Shown: positions 43,864-55,725 of the stretch, piece after piece
Numbering within the stretch: position 1 is the stretch's first letter
How the letters are laid out: every line of letters begins with the position of its first letter
Source: Lineolata rhizophorae
Lineage: Eukaryota; Ascomycota; Dothideomycetes; Lineolatales; Lineolataceae
Assembly (NCBI GenBank): GCA_010093515.1
Contig: MU001672.1
Span: 460,087 to 524,086, forward strand
Reading direction: 5' to 3'
Length of the DNA: 64,000 nt
Made by a program: the position numbers and the translations under genes
Notes under the pieces: model-generated
Seen by the model: the letters and a program-made list of their open reading frames with translations, nothing else
What the model was told of the DNA's origin: nothing
Database searches by the model: none

Positions 43864-45190
43864 TCAAAAGTACGCACTGGGCGACATATACCAGCCGAAC
43901 CGCGTCCCCTCGCTGCTCCCTTCTCCTTCCTTCTCCTCATCCACCCACTTCCCGTCCTTCCACGCCACCCTCCTCTCCCTCCCCAACTCCCTCCCCACCC
44001 AAATATCGCACACCTTCAACTTCCTCACCTTCTCCAGCGGCCTCAGCACGTCCCTCTCTTCCGCCCCCAGCGCACACCTGTACGGCACGTCGCGTCCGTT
44101 CCTCGCGTGCACGCCGACGATGCGCGCCCGCAGCTCGCGCAGCGCCGGCATGCCCATCGCGATCGTGTCCCAGAAAGCGGACCACGACGTCCGGTCGAAC
44201 CAGGGGAGCTCGTGCAGGTCGCGCTGCGTTGGTAAGCCCTGCTCGAGGACCCAGAAGGACAGGCCGGCGAGGGAGAGGGTGCGGATGTGGGCAATGAGCG
44301 GCGAGGGCTGGCCGAGGACGAAGAGCAGGGACGAGGGCGTGTTGTCGAGGATGAAGTGCGGGGTGGAATAGAGCGATTCGATCGCCTCGGCGTAGCTGGT
44401 GGGGCGAATAGCGGCTACCTGTCAGCGCTTCTGCAGTCGATGGGGGCATATGTTATGTGTGCATCGCCTGCCCTTGTTCCTCTCCGAGCTCGAGGCGGAT
44501 AGAATTGCGGGTTAGAAGGAATGCATACGCTCGCTGACAAGTCTGCACCACTCCCAACAGCATCAGAGGCTCCTTCCCATCAAAGCTCCCATAGCACCCC
44601 TCGCCGTGCCAATTGCGCTGCGGTCGTCTCCTACTGCTTCCCCCCCTAGCCCATTCTCCGCTTTGCAATCTCTCATGCCGCACGAACGGACACCTCAGCC
44701 CCGCCCTCCATCCCCGCCGACTCGTGTTGTAGCACCCCACGCCGCACGACCTCCTCCGCAGCGTCTCCGGATGCGGCACCACGGCGCTCTCGCCCGGCTC
44801 CTCGCACTCGTTGCTCCACAGGCGGTCCAGTCGGGGCTCCGCGTCCAGGAAGACATGCAGCCGGCCGCGCGGCAGCGCCAGCGCGTATATCTGCAGGCGG
44901 ATCTCGGCGGGGAGCTTGGCGAAGAAGGCCGATTGCGACTGCGGGTGCGCGAGCGTGCCGAAGGAGGCGCGGGGGCGGCGTGAGACGTAGGGGCGCGGGG
45001 GAGAGGACGTGCGTCGGCTGCAGGTGAAGCAGCGGCGGCTATGCCTACGTTCGGCTATGGCGTGGCACGATGGCGCCTCGTCGGATGATTGTGAATGGCC
45101 GGAGAGGCTGGCTGGCGTGTCGGCGTTGCGATCTGGTTGCCCTGCTAAAGAAAGGGCGGGATCGACGGAGAATGACCCGCTGCCAGCCAT
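43864..45190 (-). CDS. F-box-like / DUF7730-type protein
   Basis: Two exons, 45190-44529 and 44395-43864, give 397 residues. The 133-bp intron has a GTATGC donor and a CCAG acceptor; joining them gives QTCQRAYAEAIESLYST, which fits the family pattern TCRxIYxEAIxxLYS. Residues about 88-105 read FFAKLPAEIRLQIYALALP, the F-box-like motif that opens many fungal proteins of this type, followed by a region with several Cys and Trp. The second half has HIRTLSLAGLSFWV and a C-terminal region with RERRVAWKDGKWVDEE. Members are common and expanded in Pezizomycotina. They are often assumed to be substrate adaptors, but the biochemical role is not established. The N-terminal 80 residues look disordered. 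Confidence 0.75.
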
Positions 45191-45910
45191 GGGCAGTCCG
45201 CTTTCGAGCCGTGAAATAGCTCTGGTGGGTTCGCTACGACGACAAGGCGTCTGCGGTTAGGCTTCCGGAAACGAGGGCAGCCTTGGAGTTGTTAAAGTGG
45301 AGTCAAGGGACAATGCCACCTCACACGTCCCGCTACAATAGCAGGAGGACAGAAAAGGCGGAAGACGAGGTTGGAGGAAACAGAAGCCGGCTAGACCAGC
45401 TTAATGTAAAAGCAGTGGCATTTGCAGACGCGGGCACCAAGTCGCCCTGGGCAGCTGCTTGGGTCGCAACGGGGCGGGCGGGGAGGCACGATATCACGCG
45501 GGGCCCGGCGCGGGCACTTGCCCAGCAACGCGCTGATAAGATAAGATCGGCCCGCCCTCACGTGCCGCAGCACGCGTCGTTGGCGGGCGTGTGCTGCCGC
45601 GTCTCCGCCGGCAACCACGCGTCGTGGCCCGCGCAGCAGATCGCCTCCGCAACCACCGTCCCGCTCCGCCTGCGCCCATCTCTCGCTTTCGCGAATCGTC
45701 GCGGCCTTCTTTGTAGATACTTCGTAAACAATTTGGCCGCCCAATTCCCGGTTTCTGGCGCGCGTCCCTCCCTTGAAGACGCTCTTTTGGCTCTTGATAG
45801 CCGAACTATTGTTCACGATGTTATTGTAGACTACTGCTAGTCACGAAGCCTTTGGGATTGGATTGGAACAGCCAACTTTTGACGAGACTCGATCGAGTTC
45901 CTACCAGACA
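45191..45910. promoter_or_regulatory. Divergent spacer, F-box-like gene / DNA2
   Basis: This 0.7-kb spacer lies between two genes read apart. A minus-strand run from about 45820 to 45558 is open without an ATG and ends in ICCAGHDAWLPAETRQHT and NDACCGT. It may be the last exon of a small Cys-containing protein whose first exon I cannot place, or chance. Confidence 0.35.
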
Positions 45911-48900
45911 ATGGCATCTCGCCAGCAATCTTTCTTCCATCAGGACAAACGCCTAAAGGTGGGCATCACGTCGGTAGGATACAAGTTCAAAAAACTGATC
46001 CGTCAATAATTACAGCATCACCACAACTTCACCCGCACACGCAGCGAGAACGATATCCCCGGCCCAGCTCCTTCAAAAGATATTGTCACCGGGCCGCCCA
46101 TCTCACCGTCCTTACGCACCAAAACCAAGCTCAAGGCCTTCCAATTCATCGAGGGGCGGCCAACGTCGAAGCGACCCATCCGCGACAAACAACCGCCCGC
46201 AGTCGACGACAACGAGAACCAAGACGAGCCTTCTGCGGCCGCGCCACGCGTCCCATCCCCGCGCCCGCAAACTCAGCCCAACCCGGACACCATATGGGAA
46301 GACGACGAGCGGCCCGGGGCACGACCGTCCCACGCGGCGGGCGGCCGCGGCAGTACGAGCACCGACAGCAGCCAGAAGAACGACCCCACGCCGAACGCCT
46401 CGCAGAAGCGCCCGCCCGGCCCAGGCCCCCCGCCGCCATCGACGCCCGCGCCCCGGCTCCCGCTCGCCGACCTCATCGGCAACCCCGACGGCAGCTCGCA
46501 GCGCGCCTTCTCGCAGCAGCAGCCGCGCGACGCGTCGCCCGAGGACCGCGTCGGCTGGCAGCTGGGCTCGTCGCCGCGCAGGGGCGGCAGCACGCCGTCG
46601 GCGGCGTCGCGGCGCGGCAAGAAGCGCGCGCGGAGCTCGTCCCCCCCGCCCGCCGCCGCCGCCGCCGCCGCTGCCGCCGCCGTCTCGTCCACGCAACAGG
46701 CGCCGGCGTCGGCACCGCTGCCGCCGCCCCAGTCGCAGCATCACAGGGACGCCCTCGATCTCCAGCAGCTCTCCCAGTCGCTGCTGCGCACCCCGCAGCC
46801 GGACCCGGCAGCCGACCTTTGGAGCCGCTACGCCATGGCTGGCGCCAGCACGAGCGCTGCGGGCGCCGCGGGCGCCGCCGCCGCGGCTGCCGCGGGCATC
46901 CCCACTGCGACGACGCCCGGGTCGGGCAGGGAGCTGGCGCTCGCGCACCTGCTCAACGACTCGTCGCCGCACTCGTCGGCGACGGCGGGCAGCGTGGGCG
47001 GGCTGCGGCGGTGGTCGAGCTGCGGGCTCGCGTGGCCGCGGTCCTCGTCGAAACGGCGGAAGACGGCGGCAGCGGCGTGGCGGGAGGAGCGGCAAAGCGA
47101 CTTGTGTGCGGCGTCGGCGGGAGAGGAGTTAGTGGGGAGGGGCCACGTTTCGAAGGTGGGGAGGCTGGTTGAGAGGATGCAGGAGACGTTGACGAGGCCG
47201 CAGGGACAAGAGCGAGAGACCGAGGCCGAGGGGGACGAGGAGGAGGAAGAGGAGGAGGAGGAGGAGGAGGAGGAGGAGGAGGATGCAACTCGGGTGGAAG
47301 CCCCGAGTTCATCGCCTTTGCCGGAGCGGAATGCTACGCATGGAGGCACCTCGCCTTTAGAGCGGCTTGCGCAGAGGCCGGAGGGCGGTCTTATGGATGT
47401 AGAGGAGAGGAGACATCCTTCTTCGCCGCCCAGTCGTGCGGCGGATCAGGCCGAGGCGCTCGAACAGGCGTCGTCCTCTTCCGAGTATGCAGGCGGAGAT
47501 ATCGACATGGAAGACTTTGAGGCCTTTGAGAGGATGACGATGAACACCTCCACGACTACCCCAGTGCCACCAAAGCCAGCTATGGAAATTCAGCGGCCAG
47601 CGGATACACTTGCAGTCTGTGCTGAGCAAAAGTCCTCTTCCACTGATTATGACGACTTCGACGATGACTTTGCCGCTGACTTAGGCGCTGTATTTGATAA
47701 GTATGAGACCCAGCATATGACTACTACGCAGGCGGCTGTGCAGAATACTGCTGGCCAGAAGGTGCAAGACAGGGACGAGGGGTTGGGGCATGCTGTACAG
47801 AATCCACGGCAGCAGGAACAACCTCAACAACAAGCAATTGAGGTACCGGAGAATGTTTCCCATGTTGGGCCGGATCGCCAAGATAATGCGGGCGAGCAGG
47901 CCGCAAGGACAGTCATTGCTCTGGACGATTCGTCCGATGATGAGTTTGGAAATATTGATTTTGACGACGATGATCTGGCTGCCGTGGATAAGCTTTCGAC
48001 GCAGGCTCATCAGACGGGGAAACAGCATAGCCAACAGCTACCTGTATGTCCAAAACCATCTTAGAAGCGTCAAATACATGCTAAATTTATGTTAGAGTGA
48101 TAGGAAAGCTACGACAATCCAGCGGTATCTGATCAAGCAGGTTGTCGAGAGCCAGTATGAAACGCCGTTCGGCCAGTTTAGACCGGAAAAGGTAAGAGGG
48201 ATCCTCTTAACAATACCGCTTGTGCAACACCATTGCTTAAAACTATCCTCAGGTTCTTGCCGTGGAAGAAGAGAAGACCAAGATCATGAAGGCCATCACA
48301 CTGCGCCAGTCCTGGTACGACTCGCCCTGCACGCCCGGCTCTTACGTCCACGTCATCGGCGAGTTCTCCAGCACCGGCCAGTGCTTGATCGACGACAGCC
48401 GCAACATGCTCATCCTGCACCCGGACCACCTGATCTCGGCGACGCACGTCGGCGACTCGTTCGGTTGCCTCCGGCGCGCCGTCCTCCAGCATCGCGTCAA
48501 GGCGACGGGAGAATCCAGCGCCCCGATCCTCTACGGCACCCTGCTCCACGAGCTCACCCAAGAGGCGCTCAAGGCGGACAACTGGGCTCCAGATGTGCTC
48601 GAGGCTATCACGCGCGCGCTCATCCCGAAGCACTACGAGACCATCGCCGAGCTCAACTTCAATGAGGAGCAAGTCGTCGAGCACGTGCGGAGCAAGATCC
48701 CGTTGCTGCAGAGCTGGGCAAATCTGTTCCTGAGGCGCCGGCCGTACGGCAGCGCGACAGTGCTCGATCGGAACGGTAAGAGGGCGGTTATGAGTATTAC
48801 AAAGCTACTCGACGTCGAGGAGCATGTCTGGTCGCCGAAGTACGGACTCAAGGGCAATATCGATGCTACGGTCCAGGTGATCATGCAGGACGAGCAAGGA

Positions 48901-51863
48901 GAGCGGACGCTCACGGTGCCGTTCGAACTGAAGACCGGCAAAAATACGAGCAATTCGAGCCATCGTGCCCAGACGGCTCTTTACACGCTACTGCTGTCTG
49001 ATCGTTATGGTAGGCAGTTTGCACCGGTTTACTCCGTAAGGCGTCTGCTGATTAACGAACACTAGATATCGACATTGTCTATGGGATCCTGTTCTATCTC
49101 GAAAAGTCAGAGTCAAACCGCATACCTGCCATCAGGCACGAACTCCGGCACATGATCATCAAACGCAATGAGCTCGCCTGCTACGTGCGCGAGAGCCTGC
49201 AACTGCCCCCGGTACTCAAGGACTCGCATCTCTGCACCAAGTGTTACGCTCAGACGCCGTGCTTCCTGTATCACAAGCTGGTTGAGAATGGCACGGGCCA
49301 GGACCTCCGTCCGAAGGACGCCTTCAACCACCTTGTCCGCAACCTCACGCCCACGGACCAAGAATTCTTCCTCAAGTGGGATACTCTCTTGACTAAAGAA
49401 GAGAAGGAGATGATGAAGTTTAAGCGCGAGTTGTGGACGATGCTGAGCACGGAGAGGGAAAGGCTTGGCCGCTGCTTCGCTGGTGTCGTCGTGGAACCCG
49501 GCTCGGGTGTTGTGAAGGAAGACGGATCCAAAATCAATAGATTCCAGTATACTTTTGTGAAGCACAAGGCGGCGCCAGGCTTTTCATTTTCCGAATCCAA
49601 GATCGCCGTCGGCGAGCCTATCGTCGTCTCGGACGAGGTAGGCCACTACGCGCTGGCCAACGGCTTCGTAACGCACGTGCAGAAGCGGCGCATCACGGTG
49701 GCGGTGGACCGGCGCCTGCACAACGCGCGCTTTCGCATGCCGGGATTCGACGCCGAGCGCAACCAGGACTTTGCAGGCATCATGTCGGTGGGCGAGGACA
49801 GCACCACGGTGGACATATCGCACGAGCACAGCGGGAAGCCCGTCTTGTTCCGCCTGGACAAAGACGAGTTCAACAACGGCATGGCCGTTGCGCGCGACAA
49901 TGTGCTCAAGATCATGGACGACGGCATCTTCCGGGCGTCGCGGCTGCGGGCCCTCGTCGTGGGCGGCAAGGCGCCGGCCTTCAAGCCGCTGCCTCCCGAC
50001 GGCGGCCTCGCTCCCTCCCTCCTCGAGAGCAGCGGCGGCGGTGACATGACGAACGTGAACGAGGACCAGCGCGCCGCCATCGGCAAGATCATGACGGCGC
50101 AGGACTACGCGCTCGTGCTGGGGATGCCGGGCACAGGCAAAACGACGACCATCGCGCTCATCATCCGCGCTTTGGTCGCGCAGGGCAAGACGGTGCTGCT
50201 GACGTCGTACACGCACACGGCCGTCGACAACATCTTGCTCAAGCTGGCGGACGCCGGGATCTGCATCCTGCGGCTAGGCGCGCAGCCCAAGATCCACCGC
50301 GACGTGGCGGCCTTTGCGGACCTGGCGGCGGCGCCCAAGGCGTCGCTGCGCGAGGTGGAAAGCGCCTGGGACGAGGCCCAGGTGGTGGCGACGACGTGCC
50401 TGGGCGTCCGGCACCCCATCTTCCAGCGCCGCACCTTCGACTACTGCGTCGTCGACGAGGCGTCGCAGATCACGCTGCCCGTGTGCCTGGGCCCCGTGCG
50501 CATGGCGCGCACCTTCGTGCTCGTCGGCGACCACTTCCAGCTACCGCCGCTGGTGCAGAGCCGGGCCGCGGCCGGAGAAGGCCTGGACGTCTCGCTCTTC
50601 AAGCTGCTCGACGAGCGCCACCCGGCCGCCGTCGCCGCGCTGACCATCCAGTACCGCATGTGCGCCGAGGTCATGGCGCTCGCCAACGAGCTCATCTACG
50701 CCGGCGCGCTCAAGTGCGGCAGCGACGCCGTCGCCACGCGCCGGCTCCGCCTCGCCGTCCCGCCGCAGGATGCCCTCGCGCCCTTCCATCTCCCCTCCCG
50801 CCAGCTCGACCCCGCCGGTTCCCCGGGGAAACCGCACGTCTGCCCCAACGCGCTAGGCTCGCCGAGCAACCCGGCCTGCCACCTCGCCGCCGCGCTCGAC
50901 CCGGCCCGCCCCGTCGTCTTCCTCAACACGGACGGCCTGGGTGCCGACGCGGCCGAGCGCCTCGCCGGCGCCGGCGCCGGCGGCAGCGGCGGCGGCGGCA
51001 ACCTGCTCACGAACCCGCTCGAGGCAGGGCTGACGGCGCAGATGGTGGCCGCACTGCTGGCCGCGGGCGTGCCCGACGAGGAGCTCGGCGTCGTGACGTT
51101 TTACCGGAGCCAGCTGGCGCTGCTGCGGGCGCGGACGCGGGGCGTGCTGGCGGCGGCCGGCGGACGGGCCCCGGGCGGCGGCGCGGCCAGCCAGGCCGCG
51201 GCCAGGGTCGAGATGCACACGGCGGACAAGTTCCAGGGCCGCGACAAGGAGGTCGTGCTCGTGAGCTTCGTGCGGAACAACAGGATGCCGGACGCGTCGT
51301 CATGCGCCGGGGCCGACGGCGCAAAGGATGCGGCGGCCCCGCAGCCGCAGCCGCAGCCGCGCGAAGGCAACGTCGGCGACCTGCTGCGCGACTGGCGGCG
51401 CGTCAACGTGGCGCTGACGCGGGCGCGGTCCAAGCTGGTGCTGCTGGGCTCGGCGCGCACGCTGGGCACCAACGCGCTGCTGGGGAAACTCGTGGGGCTG
51501 TGTCGCGAGAGGGGGTGGGTGGTGGATCTGGGCAGGGAGAGCGTGTTCGGGCATGCGCTCGAGGAGGGGGTGACGCCGGGGAGTGCGGCGACGGGCATGG
51601 GCGCGGCGACGGCGACGGCGGAGGGCGGTGTTTCGCTGGTCAAGGGGAAGAGTCCGACGAAGAGGGTGGTGGAGGGGAAGGAGAATAGGTTGGGAGGGGC
51701 GAGGGCGACGCGCGTGAAGTTGGTGGGGAGGACGGAAGCGGCGACGGCGGCGAAGAAGAAGATGGGGAGAATGAGGGCGCCGGAGAAGGTGGGCAAGGTG
51801 GGCGCGAAGGGCTTGTTGGGCGGGAGGCCGGTGCTGAAGGATGTGTTCAATGACGCGCTTTAG
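45911..51863 (+). CDS. DNA2: DNA replication ATP-dependent helicase/nuclease DNA2
   Basis: Nuclear enzyme that trims long 5' flaps of Okazaki fragments and resects DNA ends. Five exons: 45911-45958, 46016-48043, 48096-48191, 48253-49009 and 49066-51863, giving 1,908 residues. Exon 1 encodes only MASRQQSFFHQDKRLK. The first 650 residues are disordered, with poly-Ala, and a poly-Glu run (about 47235-47280). The nuclease domain (about 725-1050) has GTLLHEL, GNIDAT (Asp near 926) and PFELKTGK (near 950). The iron-sulphur Cys are in SFGCLRR (near 795) and CTKCYAQTPC (near 1032). The SF1 helicase follows: Walker A GMPGTGKTTT (near 1330), Walker B VVDEASQI (near 1438), GDHFQLPPLV, DKFQGRDKEVVLVSF and VNVALTRARSKLVLLGS. 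A Gly/Ala-rich loop interrupts domain 2. A basic tail of about 120 residues ends the protein. All key residues are present. Confidence 0.96.
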
Positions 51864-53092
51864 AGGGCAGTTAGTTTGGATATTGCTGCATTGGGTCATC
51901 CGGTTTCATGCGCTTTGACCATGATTGTTGACGGGTGGAGTTTGGGTGAGGGAGAGTCAGGGATTGGGTAGATGATGATGCATAGGAGACGGGCATATCA
52001 AGGCCTCCGAGCTTTGGGAAGCCCGTCAAGGGCTCGAAGCCTTAATTAGTGTCACGTGTGGCACGGGTGATAATATGGAGTTCATGGTCTAGCAATCCAT
52101 GCGTCTGCTGATATCAATTGAAGCTGTAGGGCGCCTGCTCGAAGACGCTTTGTCCATTGGTATCGGCATCGCCGCTCCTCGCAGGCAGGCTGGCAAGCCA
52201 AGGCAAGGAAGGTCTGATGTAAGACCACGAGAGGCCGCGGCTGATAGCTGCGAAGCTCACGAGAATCCGAGTTCGGGGCTCTTTTGGCGGCGGCCCATGG
52301 CGGCATTGGCTCCGCGAACATGCGGAGAAAACAACACGTATGCAGAGAGGGCGGCTCCAGACCAGATGGAGGGAGGCGAGAAGATCGCCGGGGCGAGCAG
52401 ATGCCTTGGGGGATGCCGGCAGAAAGTTCCACGTGGAAGGCGGCGGCCGGGGCGGCCGGCCTCGGGGCCCCGGTCCTCGGCGTGCCGAAGCGGGCGACTG
52501 CAGCTTCCTTGCCGCCCGCCAGCTGCCCGCCGCCACAGAGGCCACCTTTCTTTCCACCGCCAACCACAGCGCCACCCTGCTGCTGACCTCGTCGGAGCTT
52601 CACGTCTTCCTCTCCTCCTCTCTCGCGGGCTTCGACGCTGCGCCGCCTTCAGCTCTGAACCCACGCTCCGCAGACGCGGCATTTCGCCCGACGGTCATAA
52701 TAATAATACGCTCCCGTCTCCGTCGCTTTCGCACTCCCCGGCCGGACCTTGTTCTGTAGACCTTCCTCTTTTCGACCGGCGCGAGCGAACTCGGTCGGAC
52801 CGCTCGAAGATCGCTTCTCTCGCACGCCGCCACCGACCGCTCGACACGCCGCACGCTGCGTGCTGCGTTGGGCGCGTCTAGGGAGAGCCATCCGCGAACT
52901 CTGCGCCTTCGACGCCATCCGCCTTCGGACCTCCGATCCGCAAAACCCAGCCGACGCGCACGCACACAGACGTCCGGCCCGCCGTTTCCCACCAGCGACC
53001 CCCGCAGCACCCGGCGGCTTCAAGGCAGCGTCGGCGCTCCCACCGACGTCCCCATTCCCTTTCCTCTTCCGCGCCCGTCGCGCACGGCAGCA
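51864..53092. promoter_or_regulatory. Intergenic upstream of ERV29-like gene
   Basis: This follows the DNA2 stop. Open frames on both strands (for example 52099-52881 plus) have no recognisable similarity. The frame of the next gene extends upstream to 52868, but that stretch is Arg/Pro-rich and unlike the family. It contains pyrimidine-rich leader sequence close to the start at 53093. Confidence 0.5.
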
Positions 53093-54614
53093 ATGGCGCA
53101 GATACGCGGCACGGCGGGGTACCACCTGGGCGGGCAGAACCCTTTCACGGGCCCCGGCAGTGCCAGCGCGACCAACGACCCGTCCCCGCTCGACGCCATC
53201 CGCGAGCAGACGAGCAAGATTGAGGATTGGCTCGACACCATCGCCGATCCGGTCAAGCCGTGAGTAGAACCAGCGCCATCTCTCTTTCCTTGTGTGCTTT
53301 TGGCCCTTTTTTCAAGGGAGGGTTTTGAGAGTGCGTGGGATTGGACGGCTTCGCAGGGAGGGGATTCGAGCATTGAGTGGGACTGAGAATTGTGGGATAT
53401 GGTGCAATGAGAAGACGGCCGAGTGGATGCGGGGGATATCTAAAGGCCGGAGAGGATGAACGCGCGGATCGAGGGGCCAGAATTGTTTGACGTTGCAAGC
53501 CATTGGGGACATTTCGAGCTAACTCAGGCGCCTCGCCGCACGCAAACAGATACATGCCCGCCATTGGCCGCTTCCTCATCGTCGTAACCTTCCTCGAAGA
53601 CGCGTTGCGCATCATCACGCAGTGGAACGACCAGCTGATCTACCTGCGGGACTATCGACACAGTAAACTTTCTCCTCACAGCTCTCTTTTCCGCTAAGAA
53701 CAATCTGCACTAACAATTTGCCCTCTTCTCTCTCTCGCCGAAAACGAAAAGTTCCCTACGGCATCACGCACCTTTTCCTGCTCGCCAACGTCATCGTCAT
53801 GAGCATATGCTCCTTCATGATCATCGTGCGCAAGCACTCCGACTACGCAGTCGGCGGCCTCCTCGGCGTCATCGTAACCCAGGCCCTCGGCTACGGCCTC
53901 ATCTTCGACCTCAACTTCTTCCTGCGCAACCTGTCCGTCATTGGCGGGCTGCTCATGGTGCTATCGGACAGCTGGGTGCGCAAGCGCTTCGTGCCAGCCG
54001 GACTGCCCGAGATCGACGAGAAGGACCGCAAGATGTACTTCCAGCTCGCCGGCCGCGTGCTGCTCATCTTCCTCTTCGTCGGCTTCGTCTTCGCCGGCCA
54101 GTGGAGCTTCTGGCGCATCCTGGTCAGCGTCGTCGGCCTCGTGGCCTGCATCATGGTCGTCGTGGGCTTCAAGGCTAAGTGGTCGGCCACGCTGCTCGTC
54201 GTGATCCTGTCCATCTTCAACGTGCTCGTCAACAACTTCTGGACCGTAAGTGGCAACTCCGCCGCCGCCGTCACCGCCGGAGCGGCAGAGCGCGCCTGGG
54301 GCCGCCTCTGCGAGGATGCACCCCGCAGGCTGTCGGACCAGCACATATCTGTCGTGTGCGAGCTAACTTTGCGTCGCCAGCTGCACCCCCATCACCCCCA
54401 CAAGGACTTCGCCAAGTACGACTTCTTCCAAATCTTGTCGATTGTGTAAGTTTCGTGCCCTCTAAACAGCTTCAAAAAAAAAAAAAAAAATTAAAGGTTT
54501 TTTCACTTTTTTACTCACTTGACTGACATGGAAAAATTCAGTGGCGGTTTGCTCCTCCTGGTCAACATGGGCCCCGGCCAGTTCAGCGTCGACGAGAAGA
54601 AGAAAGTGTACTGA
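53093..54614 (+). CDS. ERV29: ERV29/SURF4-family ER cargo receptor
   Basis: Polytopic membrane protein that cycles between ER and Golgi and loads soluble cargo into COPII vesicles. Five exons: 53093-53259, 53550-53662, 53752-54245, 54381-54445 and 54542-54614, giving 303 residues, the usual size. After a soluble N-terminus (DAIREQTSKIEDWLDTIADP) come the family motifs RFLIVVTFLEDALRIITQW, DYRHIPYGITHLFL, ALGYGLIFDLNFFLRNLSVI and LVSVVGLVACIMVVVGFKAK, plus DFAKYDFFQILSIVGGLLLL across the last introns. At least six membrane segments are visible. The protein ends KKKVY, so the last four residues KKVY form a di-lysine KKXX signal for return to the ER by COPI. The start is set by MAQIRGTAGYHLGG; a longer in-frame start at 52868 is unlikely. 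Confidence 0.95.
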
Positions 54615-55725
54615 AAGCTTTCTTCCCCGTCGGCGACTCCTCGGCGTGACGACGACATCAATTTCTTTGCCCACTATTCTAGCAAGGTAGGAGTGAGAAG
54701 GGCATCATCACAAATCGAAAATATGGTAGTCATCTATTTACAAAGCGGTACTTACGGCACATGCCATGAATTCTAGGAAGCGTGCTGGAGGAAACATGAT
54801 TGATCGACATGGACGGGCACGGTACGCGGCCTAGGTAATTGGTCTAGGCGAGTGGTGGGGAGGTCAGATGGGGGGGAGAGGGCTTTGAAGGCATAAAAAG
54901 TCAAAAAAAGGAGGAGTTCTTTTGAATTGCAGTTCGGAGTACTGATGGCCGTCCGTCCCTTTGCGATGGCTACTCGGGTAGAATTCATGATCACCACTTG
55001 CGCTCTTTGTTCTGTGTTCGTACGGCCGTTCTAGGCCTCGTGCTGTAATACGAACTTGTGCTTGCATTCGCCCCTTGGTGGGTCTTCTACTTAATCGCAG
55101 CAAAGTATTACTACATGCGTTGAAGTCGAGGAAAGCACCTTTCGACAATGTCAGACCTACATGGCGAATTCGAGTGTGCTCTGCGCAGGAGCGCACAATA
55201 ATGTTTCGTGATTACAACTCGACGAAGGCGTCACGCCCTAACTTCCAGCGTTCTTTCATAGTTTGACAAACGCTCCACATTCAACGCCATACAGCATTAT
55301 TATCTCTCCGGCATCTCAGAACGCTCTCATTCCGATTCTCCAGCTTCTCCCTCGACATCGAGCGCACTCTACGCCCGTATAGGCAGGTCGCTGCGAAACT
55401 AGCGCTCTCGGCCAGCCCCGGTCGGCCCCGACCAGCGTCGAACCGCTCGTCGACCTGTCGCCGCCGCGTTGGGGGCTGCCAGCGCCACCAATCAGCGGAG
55501 CCAATCCGCGCCGGTGATGGTTGGTTCGGCGGCCCAATCGCGCGCCCTTCGGCGGGGGCTCGAACCCCCGACGGGGCTCTGCAGCTCTCCGAGCAACACA
55601 TAAACCTCGCGCGCCTGCTTCTTGCGCCTGTATAGACCTTTTGAAGTTTCGGCTTTCGTTCTCGACTTCCTGCCTTGGTTGGCCGTTCGAAAGAGTGTCG
55701 CTGGGTCCAAAGGAAGAAAAGGGCA
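54615..55725. other. Intergenic, no gene seen
   Basis: This holds the 3' flank of the ERV29-like gene, an AT-richer middle and the promoter of the nucleoside hydrolase gene. A near-perfect palindrome, cgggggctcgaacccccg, at about 55553-55570 resembles a tRNA T-arm but lacks the rest of a tRNA. A 154-codon minus frame over the promoter has no similarity I know. Confidence 0.5.

Noticed and set aside
52868-53092. N-terminal extension of the ERV29-like protein
   Set aside because: The in-frame extension is Arg/Pro-rich and unlike the family, whose members start close to the MAQIRGTAG position.
55530-55600. tRNA-like B box on the minus strand (GGGGGTTCGAGCCCCC)
   Set aside because: The T-loop would have six rather than seven bases with a consistent stem, there is no matching A box or acceptor stem, and no T run follows.
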